Source of the DNA: CBDHHC01 sp050633205
GTDB lineage: Bacteria; Pseudomonadota; Alphaproteobacteria; Rhizobiales; CBDHHC01
DNA: 64,000 nucleotides
NCBI GenBank assembly: GCA_050633205.1
Contig: JBOEGA010000019.1
Coordinates: forward strand, 8,532 to 72,531
Direction: 5' to 3'
Positions 53,089 through 62,361 of the stretch are shown here, piece by piece. The translations under genes were made by a program, and so were the position numbers. Numbering within the stretch: the first letter of the stretch is position 1; every line of letters begins with the position of its first letter. The notes under the pieces were generated by a model that was given only the letters and a program-made list of their open reading frames with translations, did not search any database and had not been told where the DNA came from.

Positions 53089-54472
53089 ATTATTCAAGAC
53101 AACAACATTTCGTTTGTCGTTGATCTTTCTGGTCTTCTTCGGAATTTCCGCAAGTCTTGCTCTCGGTTATATCTACTGGAACGCCAAAGTCCTGATGATC
53201 CGCCAACTCAATCAGACCGTAGAAGCAGAAATACTTGGCCTGTCAGAACAATACAGACAAGGTGGAATTCGCCAGCTCGTAAAAACCGTTGCTGCAAGAA
53301 GTAAAATTCCCGGCAACAGCCTCTATCTGGTCACAAGCCCCAGCGGTGAGTATATTGCCGGGAACCTTGCCACAATTACAGTCCAGCTCTGGAATACCGA
53401 GGGCCCTGTACGCTTTACCTACAAGCGTCCAGCACAGGGTGGCCCGGAAACCAGGCAGGCCTTTGCAAAAGGCTTCCGCCTTCAGGATAACTTCAGATTA
53501 CTTGTCGGACGAGATATTGAAGACCGTAGAATATTTGAACGCGTAATTGCGGATGTTCTCTGGGGGCTAGGCTTTATTACTCTGTTTGGAATATTCGGTG
53601 GCTGGCTTGTAAGCAGAAATATCCTTTCCCGCATCGATACCGTTACAGATGCAAGCAAACGCATCATGAGTGGAGACCTGAGTGAACGGATTCCTGTAAA
53701 AGGCAGCGGCGATGAGCTGGACCGGTTATCTATAAACCTAAATGAAATGCTTGATCGTATTGAACGTCTTATGGCTGGTATGCGTGAAGTTTCAGACAAT
53801 ATAGCTCACGACCTCAAAACACCACTCAACAGAATGCGAAACCGTATTGATGCAGCCCTGAGAGATGGTACTACCAGCCCGGCCCATAAGGAAATCCTTG
53901 AAACAACAATAGAAGATGCAGACTTCCTGATACAGACTTTCAATGCACTGCTGAGCATTGCCCGCATGGAAGCAGGCACAGGCAGCAGAAATATGGAAAC
54001 GATGGAAATCGCGCCAATATTATCTGATATTGCTGAACTCTATGAGCCGGTAATGGATGAACAGAATTTTGAACTGAAAACAGATTTTCAGGGTAATATA
54101 ATTCTGAACATTGACAAACAACTGATAGGTCAGGCAGTTGCCAACCTTATTGATAATGCTATAAAATATGCAGCTCATACAGAAACTGAGAATACCGACC
54201 GTAAACCGCAAATATTTATCGCCACAACCAGACAGGGCGACTTCGGAGAAATTATAGTTGCAGATCACGGTCCGGGTATCCCTGAAGAAGACAGGGAGCA
54301 TGTTTGCGAACGCTTTGTCAGACTGGAAAAAAGCCGTTCACTTCCCGGAAGCGGCCTTGGATTAAGCCTCGTGTCTGCTGTCGTTCAGCTTCATAATGGC
54401 AAACTTATTCTGGAAGATAACGATCCAGGTCTGAAAGCAATAATCCAGTTACCTCTGGTAGAAAAAAAATGA
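53072..54472 (+). CDS. Sensor histidine kinase with HAMP domain
   Basis: 466 residues: transmembrane helix 1 (about 14-34), periplasmic sensor (35-160), transmembrane helix 2 (162-182), HAMP (183-236), phosphoacceptor H246 in VSDNIAHDLKTPLNRM, and an HATPase domain with VANLIDNAIKYA, VADHGPGIP and GSGLGLSLVSAVVQLH. Partner of the preceding regulator. Its stop overlaps the start of the endonuclease V gene by 4 bp. Confidence 0.95.
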   Translation: MTALYKLFKTTTFRLSLIFLVFFGISASLALGYIYWNAKVLMIRQLNQTVEAEILGLSEQYRQGGIRQLVKTVAARSKIPGNSLYLVTSPSGEYIAGNLATITVQLWNTEGPVRFTYKRPAQGGPETRQAFAKGFRLQDNFRLLVGRDIEDRRIFERVIADVLWGLGFITLFGIFGGWLVSRNILSRIDTVTDASKRIMSGDLSERIPVKGSGDELDRLSINLNEMLDRIERLMAGMREVSDNIAHDLKTPLNRMRNRIDAALRDGTTSPAHKEILETTIEDADFLIQTFNALLSIARMEAGTGSRNMETMEIAPILSDIAELYEPVMDEQNFELKTDFQGNIILNIDKQLIGQAVANLIDNAIKYAAHTETENTDRKPQIFIATTRQGDFGEIIVADHGPGIPEEDREHVCERFVRLEKSRSLPGSGLGLSLVSAVVQLHNGKLILEDNDPGLKAIIQLPLVEKK

Positions 54473-55146
54473 AACCCGCTTTGAACCTAAAATGGCCCGA
54501 CACCGAAGCGCAGGCTCTTGATCTTCAGTCTGAATTGGCACCAAAGGTCATCAGGGAAGACACCTTCAGTACCATTAAATACATTGCCGGGGTTGATGTC
54601 GCCTATAGCTCTGATGAAAACGAACTTTACGCAGCGGCAGTTGTGCTGGACGCTGAAACATTAAAAACCATGGAAACATCTGTAACAAAAAGCAGAGTGA
54701 CCTTCCCCTATATCCCCGGCCTTTTCAGCTTTCGCGAACTGCCCCCACTTATGACTGCTCTGGCAAACCTTAAAACCATAGCGGATCTGATCGTCTGCGA
54801 TGGTCAGGGGCTGGCACATCCCAGACATTTTGGACTTGCATGTCATCTGGGTCTGATGTTTGACACACCAGCAATCGGGTGCGGTAAAACACGCCTGTCA
54901 GGAGAGCATAAGATGCCCGCAGAAGAGAGGGGTTCTGCAGCTCCGCTCAAGGATCAGGGGGAAACTGTTGGATCTGTATTACGAACTCAAAATGGAGTTA
55001 AGCCGGTTTATGTCTCAATTGGGCATAAAATCTCACTTGCAACCGCATGTGACTGGATACTAAAACTCTCCCCGAAGTACAGACTGCCAGAAACAACAAG
55101 AGCTGCAGATCAGGCTGTCCGTGCAGCTTCCAAAAAGCCTCTTTAA
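54469..55146 (+). CDS. nfi: Endonuclease V (deoxyinosine 3'-endonuclease)
   Basis: Repairs deaminated adenine (inosine) in DNA by nicking 3' of the lesion. 225 residues with the active-site segments IAGVDVAYSSDENE (metal-binding Asp), YIPGLFSFRELPP, IVCDGQGLAHPRHFGLACHLG and GHKISLATACDWIL. It shares an ATGA overlap with the kinase gene, an unusual operon partner; I recall glnE at this place in other Alphaproteobacteria. Confidence 0.94.
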   Translation: MKPALNLKWPDTEAQALDLQSELAPKVIREDTFSTIKYIAGVDVAYSSDENELYAAAVVLDAETLKTMETSVTKSRVTFPYIPGLFSFRELPPLMTALANLKTIADLIVCDGQGLAHPRHFGLACHLGLMFDTPAIGCGKTRLSGEHKMPAEERGSAAPLKDQGETVGSVLRTQNGVKPVYVSIGHKISLATACDWILKLSPKYRLPETTRAADQAVRAASKKPL

Positions 55147-55224
55147 ATATCAGCCTGCATTCCCATATTACTGCTTCTTGCATATTTATTTTCAGAAAAA
55201 TCAATTTCAGAAAGGACGGTTTAT

Positions 55225-55434
55225 ATGTCTCAGGATGTTATTAATCAGATAATTCATGTTGTAGATCACTATGACGACCTGCAGGAACCAATGGAAGAGC
55301 TAAACCAGCTCAGAAAGACCCTGCAAAGACAAGCCCATGACGCTACAGATGCACAGCTTGAAATCTATGACCGAGCTTATGAAGAAGCAGGAAAGATTAT
55401 CCGGAAAATGGCCAAAGACTTTCCAGAATTATAA
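55225..55434 (+). CDS. Small helical protein, unrecognised
   Basis: 69 residues, no signal peptide, almost wholly helical and charged (LQEPMEELNQLRKTLQRQAH), so probably a coiled coil. GAAAGGACGG precedes the ATG, and a strong terminator follows, which supports a real gene. Family unknown. Confidence 0.6.
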   Translation: MSQDVINQIIHVVDHYDDLQEPMEELNQLRKTLQRQAHDATDAQLEIYDRAYEEAGKIIRKMAKDFPEL

Positions 55435-55455
55435 TTTTCTTTTTAATTAAAATGA

Positions 55456-55493
55456 ATAACTGCCCTACAGGTTATTTCCTGTAAGGCAGTTAT
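55456..55493. terminator. Bidirectional terminator
   Basis: ATAACTGCC and TACAGG pair with CCTGTA and GGCAGTTAT around a TTATTT loop, with one C-A mismatch (15 bp in total). It separates the forward gene ending at 55434 from the reverse cysteine-rich gene ending at 55497. Confidence 0.85.
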
Positions 55494-55496
55494 CTT

Positions 55497-56636
55497 TTAA
55501 GAACAACTGCGCGCGCACCTCTTATATAAATATGTGCCCTTACCCCATACATCGATACATTCCCGACGTATTCTAATGCAGCGCTGCTCTTTTCTGTCAA
55601 TCTCCGCGCTGTTTTCGGAAACATCACTATTTCTGTCACCATCACATTCTCTGGCACATTTTCTATAGCTGGTGCCCGTACTGCCCCACTGGGCACGACA
55701 CCCTCTTCTGAGTTTTACGCAATAACTGGCGCTGCGCTCCTCATTACGCTCGCGGCGGCGGCTCTGAGGTTCCCGACTTGAGCAATGGCGAATGCAATGC
55801 TTGTACTCTGTACTGGTTCTCCCCCATCTGGCCCGACAGTTATAACGTAGTTTTCTGCAGGAATTACTCGCCTGGTTACGGGGGGCATCAGTTCTCTCTC
55901 GAGAAGGAGCACTATCTCTGCGTGTAGGAATATTATCAACCTCATCATCAACCCGGCTCAGACATTTGCGGGCACAATATCTATAGCTCGGCCCGGTTCT
56001 GCCCCAGCTTCTGCGACATGCATTTCTTAAATTCTGACAATATCTGCCACTCTGGGTAATAACTGGTGGTGTACGCCTCGCAGGTCTCTGCCTTGCCGGC
56101 TTCCGTTTCACCTGTTTACGGCTAAGGCATTTACGGGCACAATAACGGTAATCCGGTCCTCTACTGCCCCATCTCACACGACAGGAACGGCGTACCCGCT
56201 GGCAATAACGATTGCCTTTATGAATTGCAGGCCTGCGTTTGCTGAGACGGCTTTTAGGTCTCTTGATACATTTTCTGGCACAGTATCTGTAATTACGCCC
56301 CGAACGCCCCCACCGTTTACGACAGGAATTCCGCACACGCTGGCAATAGTTTCTTCCACGCCTAACAATAGCGGGTCTTCGCCTGGACTTTCTTTTACCC
56401 ACACAACCACGGGCACAACTCTGGTATTTGCGTCCTTTACCAAATAACCAGCGACAGTGATTTCTCAACCTGACACACCTGCGACTTCGGTTCAAAGCAG
56501 CAACTTTTATAAAACTGGAAGAAATTTGGTTTACACCAATAGCGCTGCGATCAGGATTAAGATGAACTGCGTTTACTCTGGTAGAAACAGAAACAACAGC
56601 CAGCAAAAACAGCGTAATTGTTATCAGATTTCTCAT
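55497..56636 (-). CDS. Secreted Arg/Cys-rich protein of seven tandem four-cysteine modules
   Basis: 379 residues from ATG 56636 with a signal peptide (MRNLITITLFLLAVVSVSTRVNA). All 28 cysteines fall in seven modules of the form C-x6-C-x12/13-C-x3-C; a typical module reads YCQRVRNSCRKRWGRSG then NYRYCARKC. Each has a conserved Trp (except module 1, shifted by one), Gly, an aromatic before C3, and Arg at most other positions. First-cysteine spacing is 44-60 residues, with linkers very Arg/Lys/Pro-rich in the first half and acidic in the later ones. Two disulfides per module (C1-C4, C2-C3 helical hairpin) are a plausible inference. The protein would be exported and strongly basic. I know no named family. 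An ATG at 56672 would add twelve residues. Confidence 0.75.
   Translation of the reverse strand: MRNLITITLFLLAVVSVSTRVNAVHLNPDRSAIGVNQISSSFIKVAALNRSRRCVRLRNHCRWLFGKGRKYQSCARGCVGKRKSRRRPAIVRRGRNYCQRVRNSCRKRWGRSGRNYRYCARKCIKRPKSRLSKRRPAIHKGNRYCQRVRRSCRVRWGSRGPDYRYCARKCLSRKQVKRKPARQRPARRTPPVITQSGRYCQNLRNACRRSWGRTGPSYRYCARKCLSRVDDEVDNIPTRRDSAPSRERTDAPRNQASNSCRKLRYNCRARWGRTSTEYKHCIRHCSSREPQSRRRERNEERSASYCVKLRRGCRAQWGSTGTSYRKCARECDGDRNSDVSENSAEIDRKEQRCIRIRRECIDVWGKGTYLYKRCARSCS
55503..56477 (-). repeat. Seven-fold repeat of the cysteine module
   Basis: Cysteine positions in the 379-residue product: 54/61/74/78, 98/105/119/123, 145/152/166/170, 200/207/221/225, 260/267/281/285, 306/313/327/331 and 353/360/374/378. 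Modules 2-4 are most alike in sequence (each contains YRYCARKC), modules 1 and 7 most diverged. Confidence 0.85.
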
Positions 56637-56932
56637 TACAGAAATGCTTCCCTCAATTTTCGGCAATCCCACCCGTTATTATGAAAAATGATCAAGCCGA
56701 TTTTGTTAACCTTTACATTTTGATAACATTATAAATTACAACAAAGTATGAACAGGAAGGCGTAATCAACTGCAATAATGAGGAAAAATACCACTAATAT
56801 TGAGAATGCCAGCCTCATTATTCCGTATAATGGAATTGAATTCTCCTCCAATAGGTATCTGGCCCAATACCGAAGTTTAAACCATGATTGCCCTCACATT
56901 TTCAGACCTGCTATCAAATTGAGGGGAAATAT

Positions 56933-57736
56933 ATGTCTAACAGTGAAGCCGCCACAGAAAACAGGGAAGTCATTATCTATGACATTATGGCATGTAATGT
57001 TTATTGGGACTTTGAAAATACACCGCTGAATAAAGAACAGCACAAGTTCGTAATTTCACTACACCCTACTCCCGGCATAGAAACTCCCGAACTTATTGAA
57101 AGTATCAGGGTAACAGGACCTGACGGTTATGAAGCTTCCATCTCAAACCAGAAGCAGAACAATGTGAACAGAGACGGCTGGATATATGATCCAAGCCTGA
57201 ACTATTACTGGTACATGATGAATACCAATAACGGTTTCATGAAAGCTGGTGAATATACCGTAACCATTACATGCAAGGACGGTTCTGTTGTAACCCGTTC
57301 CCGTATCCAGGATGACTCTGCATCACAGGCTGTACTTGATGCATATATCAACAACCGCGATACGATCTTCAATTCCTTCACGCCATCTGAGCAAAATCCG
57401 CTTTCACCGGAATCTCCGCTGAAACACATTGTTGCGAACTGGAAGACAACAAAAGATGTAGCCGGTGTCGATACGTTTAATGTTTTACGCATCGGAGAGG
57501 CATCAACATCGCTGGAGTTCGATACTCAAAATCTGGCATGGTGGGATAATATCTTTATGCAGCGTGTCTATAATAATGACCCGCTTGCCGGGCAGAACAG
57601 GAATGAAGTAACAATTGCTGCAGAACTGAAACCTGCAACAAGCTATGGTTACTTTATTGAAACAATTGATTCAAATGTGCAGGGCGAAACGAATATCTGT
57701 ATCCTGCAGCCGCACCACTTCTTCACGACACCATAA
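56933..57736 (+). CDS. Hypothetical protein, unrecognised
   Basis: 267 residues from ATG 56933, preceded by GAGGGGAAAT. No signal peptide or membrane helix. The first half has a beta-rich, immunoglobulin-like look (ESIRVTGPDGYEASISNQ, GEYTVTITCKDGSVVTRSRI), followed by a mixed region with many Asn and aromatic residues. It has no recognisable motif. Divergent from the cysteine-rich gene and convergent with the cyclase gene, with a terminator between. Confidence 0.6.
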   Translation: MSNSEAATENREVIIYDIMACNVYWDFENTPLNKEQHKFVISLHPTPGIETPELIESIRVTGPDGYEASISNQKQNNVNRDGWIYDPSLNYYWYMMNTNNGFMKAGEYTVTITCKDGSVVTRSRIQDDSASQAVLDAYINNRDTIFNSFTPSEQNPLSPESPLKHIVANWKTTKDVAGVDTFNVLRIGEASTSLEFDTQNLAWWDNIFMQRVYNNDPLAGQNRNEVTIAAELKPATSYGYFIETIDSNVQGETNICILQPHHFFTTP

Positions 57737-57749
57737 CCCTGGTTGTCAT

Positions 57750-57775
57750 CTATAGGGGACACCGGTCCCCTATAG
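57750..57775. terminator. Bidirectional terminator
   Basis: Perfect 11-bp palindrome CTATAGGGGAC/GTCCCCTATAG with a 4-base ACCG loop, midway between convergent genes. Confidence 0.75.
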
Positions 57776-57788
57776 AACTGCCTCCCGA

Positions 57789-58733
57789 TTACCGAATGGC
57801 AATTGGGTTGATAATCATCTGAACCGCACCGCGCAGGCGGGCAGCACCAAGGACAAACATAAACTCAGTCACCTTGTCTTTAACAAGACCACGGCTATCC
57901 ATGTTTTCCAGAATATAAATACCGTTTTTGGCGATCAGGTCCTGGTGCACTTCAAATACACCTGTCCCCTTAGGGAACGGTACGGCTTCAAGCCCCCAGG
58001 TATCGGCACCAACTGCAACAACACCAATTTCTGCCAGATAGGCCGCTCCGGACTTACCCAGACCAGGCTCAGTGGTTACATATCTTTTGGTATCCGGCTT
58101 TTCTCCATCAAGAAGATTTAACCAGCCGGAATGAAAAAGAACAACATCGCCCTTTTTAATTTCGACTCCCTGCTTTTTTGCAGCAGCTATAATATCTTCT
58201 TTGGTATAGGCAGTGCCCTCTTTCACAATATCAACGCCATAATGAGCAGCCATATCAATCACGACACCACGGGCAACCATAGGCGGTATTTTTTCGATAC
58301 CAAGCTTTGTCAGACCCGTAACTTTACCGATATCAGCATTCTTCAGACCATTATAATAGGTATGATTAATCCCGATATGACCAAGACCGTCAATTTGCGG
58401 CCCGATGCCAAGCCAACCCGTAAACATGTCATCATTATATGTAAGGTTGGTTGGGCCAAGGCCTTTGGTTTGGATCTGGTTTGGCTGAAGAACAGTCACA
58501 CTCATGGAACGGGGAGCGAAGGCAGGTGTCTTGGAATCAACGACAATGCCGAGGTGGTAGGTTTTACCTGTTTTGACAAGCTTGGAAGCTGCCATAACAG
58601 ATTCCGGAGTAATCAAATTTGCGGCCCCGATTTCATCTTTGGGTCCCCATTTTGATTTTGTCCAGTCATCAGCACTGGCGATACTTGCTACACCAGCACT
58701 GAGGCAGAGGGTTAGTAAAAGACGCTTAAACAT
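57789..58733 (-). CDS. Secreted cyclase-family (kynurenine-formamidase-like) metal hydrolase
   Basis: 314 residues with a signal peptide (about 1-21, ending ASADD). The cyclase fold signature appears as GIGPQIDGLGHIGI; the usual His of HxGTHxD is replaced by Gln (Q-x-D-x-x-x-H), a variant I recall in secreted members. Later VARGVVIDMAAHYG and KKGDVVLFHSGWLNL are typical. Substrate unknown; candidates are cyclic esters or amides. Last gene of the transporter operon, so it probably acts on the imported compound or its precursor in the periplasm. Confidence 0.85.
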   Translation of the reverse strand: MFKRLLLTLCLSAGVASIASADDWTKSKWGPKDEIGAANLITPESVMAASKLVKTGKTYHLGIVVDSKTPAFAPRSMSVTVLQPNQIQTKGLGPTNLTYNDDMFTGWLGIGPQIDGLGHIGINHTYYNGLKNADIGKVTGLTKLGIEKIPPMVARGVVIDMAAHYGVDIVKEGTAYTKEDIIAAAKKQGVEIKKGDVVLFHSGWLNLLDGEKPDTKRYVTTEPGLGKSGAAYLAEIGVVAVGADTWGLEAVPFPKGTGVFEVHQDLIAKNGIYILENMDSRGLVKDKVTEFMFVLGAARLRGAVQMIINPIAIR

Positions 58734-58796
58734 ATTTTAGTCCTCCCTTGATTATACGGCATTCGCATAAGCAGGCTGCCGATTGGCCTGAGCTCT

Positions 58797-59990
58797 TTAC
58801 AAAGCTTTGGAGTAGATATTATAGGCATCCTCCAATGTTACTTCGCGTGGATTATTCACAAGCAGTCTGGTTTGGTTCATTGCAAACTCTGCCAGCCTGT
58901 TCAGATCCTCCGATTTAATTCCTACCTGCTCCAGCCGTGTTTCAAGACCAAGATCTTTTGTGAGGCCAGCCATAGCTTCAATAAAACGACTGCACACAAT
59001 CTGCGAACCACCACTGGTATCAATTTCAGGAAAAATAACAGGCGCCAGCTCTGCATACTGTTCAGTACAGGCAGGTGCATTAAACTCCATCACATGCGGC
59101 AGAACCAGAGCGTTGGACAAGCCATGCGCCACATGAAAAAAACCGCCAATCGGATAAGCCAGCGCATGAACAGCAGCCACTGGCGAATTTGCAAATGCCT
59201 GCCCGGCAAGCATAGAACCCAGCAACATTCCAGAACGGGCTTCTTTATTATTTTTCCCGTTAAAGACAGCTTCTCTGATATTTGATCCAAGCAGGTGCAA
59301 TGCCTGTTTTGCCAGACTTTGAGATATAGGGTTATTATTAGGACTTGCGGAAGTATACGCCTCAAGAGCATGAACCATGGCATCCACGCCAGTTGCGGCG
59401 GTAATATGAGGAGGAAGCCCCATGGTCAGATCCGCATCAAGCAAAGCAAGGTCAGGGTAAAGCAGCGGAGAAACCACTCCCTTTTTCTCGGATTCACCAG
59501 TTGTTACAATTGATATTGCAGTAACTTCTGATCCCGTACCTGATGTTGTTGGCACAAGAATAAGTGGCAACCTCGTCCCTCTGGCCAGATTTACACCATA
59601 AATGTCATCGAGATTTTGTTCTGATTTTGCGAGCAGCGCAACCAGCTTGGCAACATCCATGGAACTACCGCCACCAAAACCAATTACTGCGGTAATATTC
59701 TGATCTTTAGCCTGTTGAACGGCCTTTAATACAGTTGTCTGGGGTGGATCAGCGGAAACTTCTGTAAACAGTTCAACTGCAATATTCGCACTTTGCAGAC
59801 TGGCCATTGCCTCTCTGTGAAGCCCAAGATTAATGATACCCGGATCAGTAACAATCAGAACCCTTGTCCCACCTTCATTTTGCCAGACAAGGTTCTCAGC
59901 AATCTCAGCAATACGGGCAGCAGCGCCCTGTTCATGATGAATATAGCGGGCAGTATTAAATGAAAACGGCTTCATTTCTGTTATCTCCAA
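58797..59990 (-). CDS. Iron-containing alcohol dehydrogenase
   Basis: 397 residues of the Fe-ADH fold. The NAD-binding part has VIGFGGGSSMDVAK and PTTSGTGSEVT, and metal-binding histidines occur in PVAAVHALAYPIGGFFHVAH and GLSNALVLPHVMEFN. It starts 4 bp before the LivF-type gene in the operon direction. Possible role: oxidation or reduction of an alcohol/aldehyde related to the transported compound. Confidence 0.92.
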   Translation of the reverse strand: MEITEMKPFSFNTARYIHHEQGAAARIAEIAENLVWQNEGGTRVLIVTDPGIINLGLHREAMASLQSANIAVELFTEVSADPPQTTVLKAVQQAKDQNITAVIGFGGGSSMDVAKLVALLAKSEQNLDDIYGVNLARGTRLPLILVPTTSGTGSEVTAISIVTTGESEKKGVVSPLLYPDLALLDADLTMGLPPHITAATGVDAMVHALEAYTSASPNNNPISQSLAKQALHLLGSNIREAVFNGKNNKEARSGMLLGSMLAGQAFANSPVAAVHALAYPIGGFFHVAHGLSNALVLPHVMEFNAPACTEQYAELAPVIFPEIDTSGGSQIVCSRFIEAMAGLTKDLGLETRLEQVGIKSEDLNRLAEFAMNQTRLLVNNPREVTLEDAYNIYSKAL

Positions 59991-59993
59991 AAA

Positions 59994-60644
59994 TCAGGTA
60001 GCCAGCTCAGTAATCTGACCACGCTCTATCGAATAAACCTTGTCTACCAGATCTGCAGAGTGCGTATAATCCGACTCTGAAACCAGTACAGTCAGCCCCT
60101 TTTTTTTCAAACTGACAAGCACTTCCATTAAACGCCGTGCCAGCGCAGGGGCAACCCCTTCAAAAGGTTCATCAAGTAATAACAGCTCAGACCCGCAAAC
60201 CATAGCCCTGCCAAGGGCTACAAGCTTCTGCTGCCCCCCGCTCAGGGACAATGCTTTCCTGTCCTTAAACCTGGCAATCTCAGGCATGAGACCGTAGACC
60301 CAGTCTACACGCCCGAGATCTTCCTTGCGCTTTGTTGCCCACAAGGGGACCTGGATATTTTCCTCAACCGTAAAATGCGGTACCAGCCGCCTGTCTTCCG
60401 GCAGGTACCCAATCTTTAATGCTGCACGTTTATGCGGAGGTTGTTTGATAAGGTTATCTCCATCAAAAAAAATACCTCCTCCATCTGATGGAACAAGTCC
60501 CATAATAGACCGCATCAGAGTTGTCTTCCCAGCACCATTACGCCCGATAAGCCCAACAGTCGATCCTCTTGGAATCTCCATGTTGACACCTCTGAGTATG
60601 GGAGCACGAGCGATAGAAACCTTAAGATCCTTGACTTCCAACAT
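59994..60644 (-). CDS. livF: ABC transporter ATP-binding protein, LivF type
   Basis: 216 residues: Walker A GRNGAGKTT in GLIGRNGAGKTTLMRS, signature LSGGQQKLVALGRAMV, and Walker B LLLLDEPFEGVAP. One of two ATPases of a branched-chain-amino-acid-type importer. One base overlaps with the livG stop. Slightly short for the family (about 235). Confidence 0.93.
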   Translation of the reverse strand: MLEVKDLKVSIARAPILRGVNMEIPRGSTVGLIGRNGAGKTTLMRSIMGLVPSDGGGIFFDGDNLIKQPPHKRAALKIGYLPEDRRLVPHFTVEENIQVPLWATKRKEDLGRVDWVYGLMPEIARFKDRKALSLSGGQQKLVALGRAMVCGSELLLLDEPFEGVAPALARRLMEVLVSLKKKGLTVLVSESDYTHSADLVDKVYSIERGQITELAT

Positions 60645-61414
60645 TACGCAGTCCCTCCTTTTCGGTGGAACTCCGAACCGATCACATACTCACGGACTTC
60701 CCTGTTTTCCAGAACTTCTGCTGTAGCCCCGTCTGCCAGCACCTTTCCCTCATAAAATGCCATTACGCGTGGGCTGAAATGCTCGACAATTTCCATATCA
60801 TGTTCAATAAACAGAACAGTGGTTTTCCTGCGCTTAAGTGCGGTAATCAGAACTTCCATAATCTGCATCTTTTCGTCTGCGCTGACACCACTTGTCGGCT
60901 CATCCAGAAACAGAAGTTCCGGACTTCCAACGGTAGCCATGGCAATATCCACAAGCTTGCGAACACCCTGAGCCAGTGTCCCCACGATCTGGTCGGCCTG
61001 GTCAGCAATTTTGAAACTATCGAGTATCTCCCTGGCTTCCTCGATAATTTCCGGTGTCATTGCCGGCCTGAATAAAGATGGCTTGCGTTCTTTGGCAACG
61101 GTCAGGGCAATAATCACATTATCCAGCACTGACATCTCAAGAAATAATTGTGGGATCTGAAATGAACGGCAAATACCAAGCCGGGTGATATCCCTGGTAG
61201 CTTTACCGGTAATATCCTTTCCCTGATATAGAATTTCACCGGAAGTGGGTTTCAGATACCCCGTAACCATATTCACAAAAGTAGTCTTGCCGGCACCATT
61301 AGCACCGATCACACCGATCACTTCACCTTTATTAATCTTCACATTAATTTCGGTTGCAGCGACAACAGCACCAAACATCTTTTCCAGATTTCTTGTTTCA
61401 AGAAGAAGAGACAT
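60644..61414 (-). CDS. livG: ABC transporter ATP-binding protein, LivG type
   Basis: 256 residues: Walker A GANGAGKTTF, Walker B ELLFLDEPTSGVS, and H-loop VLFIEHDMEIVEHF. The ABC signature is divergent, reading TLAQGVRKLVDIA where LSGGQ-like text is usual. Overlaps livM and livF at its ends by one base each. Confidence 0.92.
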   Translation of the reverse strand: MSLLLETRNLEKMFGAVVAATEINVKINKGEVIGVIGANGAGKTTFVNMVTGYLKPTSGEILYQGKDITGKATRDITRLGICRSFQIPQLFLEMSVLDNVIIALTVAKERKPSLFRPAMTPEIIEEAREILDSFKIADQADQIVGTLAQGVRKLVDIAMATVGSPELLFLDEPTSGVSADEKMQIMEVLITALKRRKTTVLFIEHDMEIVEHFSPRVMAFYEGKVLADGATAEVLENREVREYVIGSEFHRKGGTA

Positions 61415-62361
61415 TATGAAGTCCTCCTTTTAAACATATCTGTAATGGACCACAGACCTTTGGGCAGGAACACGATAATCGCAAGCATAATCCCTCCAAG
61501 GATCATCTGCCAGGTATTGGGCGAAGCTTCCAGAGCATAAACCCTTATAATTTCCAGAACGAAAGCCCCTATCAGTGGAGCTGCAACGCTACCTGTACCA
61601 CTCAGCAGTGCAATGAAAACAAACTGCCCCGACGTAGTCCAGTTCGTCATATCAGGCTCTACATGAAGAACCGAAATCGCGCTGAGCACACCACCAAGAC
61701 CTGAAAGCCCGGCAGCAATCACATATTTAATATGGACTGCCCGCCTTGCAGATGTTCCAAGATATTCAAGGCGCAGCTCATTTTCACGAATAGCCTCTCC
61801 CATATATCCCATGGGAGATCGTAAATAACGGTGAATGAGAATAGCAGCAATAATCACTGGAACGCAGGTAAATATATAAGTCGCGTCTTTCCAGACCTCG
61901 CCTTGAGGAGCCCACCATAAGAAAGTCGTTCGCGGCAGGTTAAACCCGTCGGTACTTCCAAGATCACTGGACTTGCTCAGAATTCCAAAAAGTATCATTG
62001 AAAGAGCAAGACTAAGCATCGCAAAGAAAATCTCCCGATAGCGGGACATCAGGAACCCAAGGAAAAACGCAATAACAACAGAGGCGATAAAACCAAGCGC
62101 AAGTATTGCAAATCCATCAGATATACCCCAGAACGCGCCGGCCATACCGGCTGCATATCCCCCGATACAGAAATAAAGCCCCTGACCGAATGAGACTAGT
62201 CCGGCACGCATCTGCAACATTACACCCAGCGCGACAAGGCCAATTGCCAGGGAGCCCTGCAGATAAAACTGTATCCAGTTAGGTGCCAGAACTCCCAGAA
62301 CTATAATAACCGGAAGTGCAATCAGTAACGCAATCTCGGTTCTGTCCAGTTTTAAACTCAT
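61414..62361 (-). CDS. livM: ABC transporter permease, LivM type
   Basis: 315 residues, about ten transmembrane helices, with the branched-chain permease patterns LVSFGQGLYFCIGGYAAG and ENELRLEYLGTSARRAVHIKYVIAAGLSGLGG. It follows LivH with a 4-bp overlap and overlaps livG by one base. Confidence 0.93.
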   Translation of the reverse strand: MSLKLDRTEIALLIALPVIIVLGVLAPNWIQFYLQGSLAIGLVALGVMLQMRAGLVSFGQGLYFCIGGYAAGMAGAFWGISDGFAILALGFIASVVIAFFLGFLMSRYREIFFAMLSLALSMILFGILSKSSDLGSTDGFNLPRTTFLWWAPQGEVWKDATYIFTCVPVIIAAILIHRYLRSPMGYMGEAIRENELRLEYLGTSARRAVHIKYVIAAGLSGLGGVLSAISVLHVEPDMTNWTTSGQFVFIALLSGTGSVAAPLIGAFVLEIIRVYALEASPNTWQMILGGIMLAIIVFLPKGLWSITDMFKRRTS

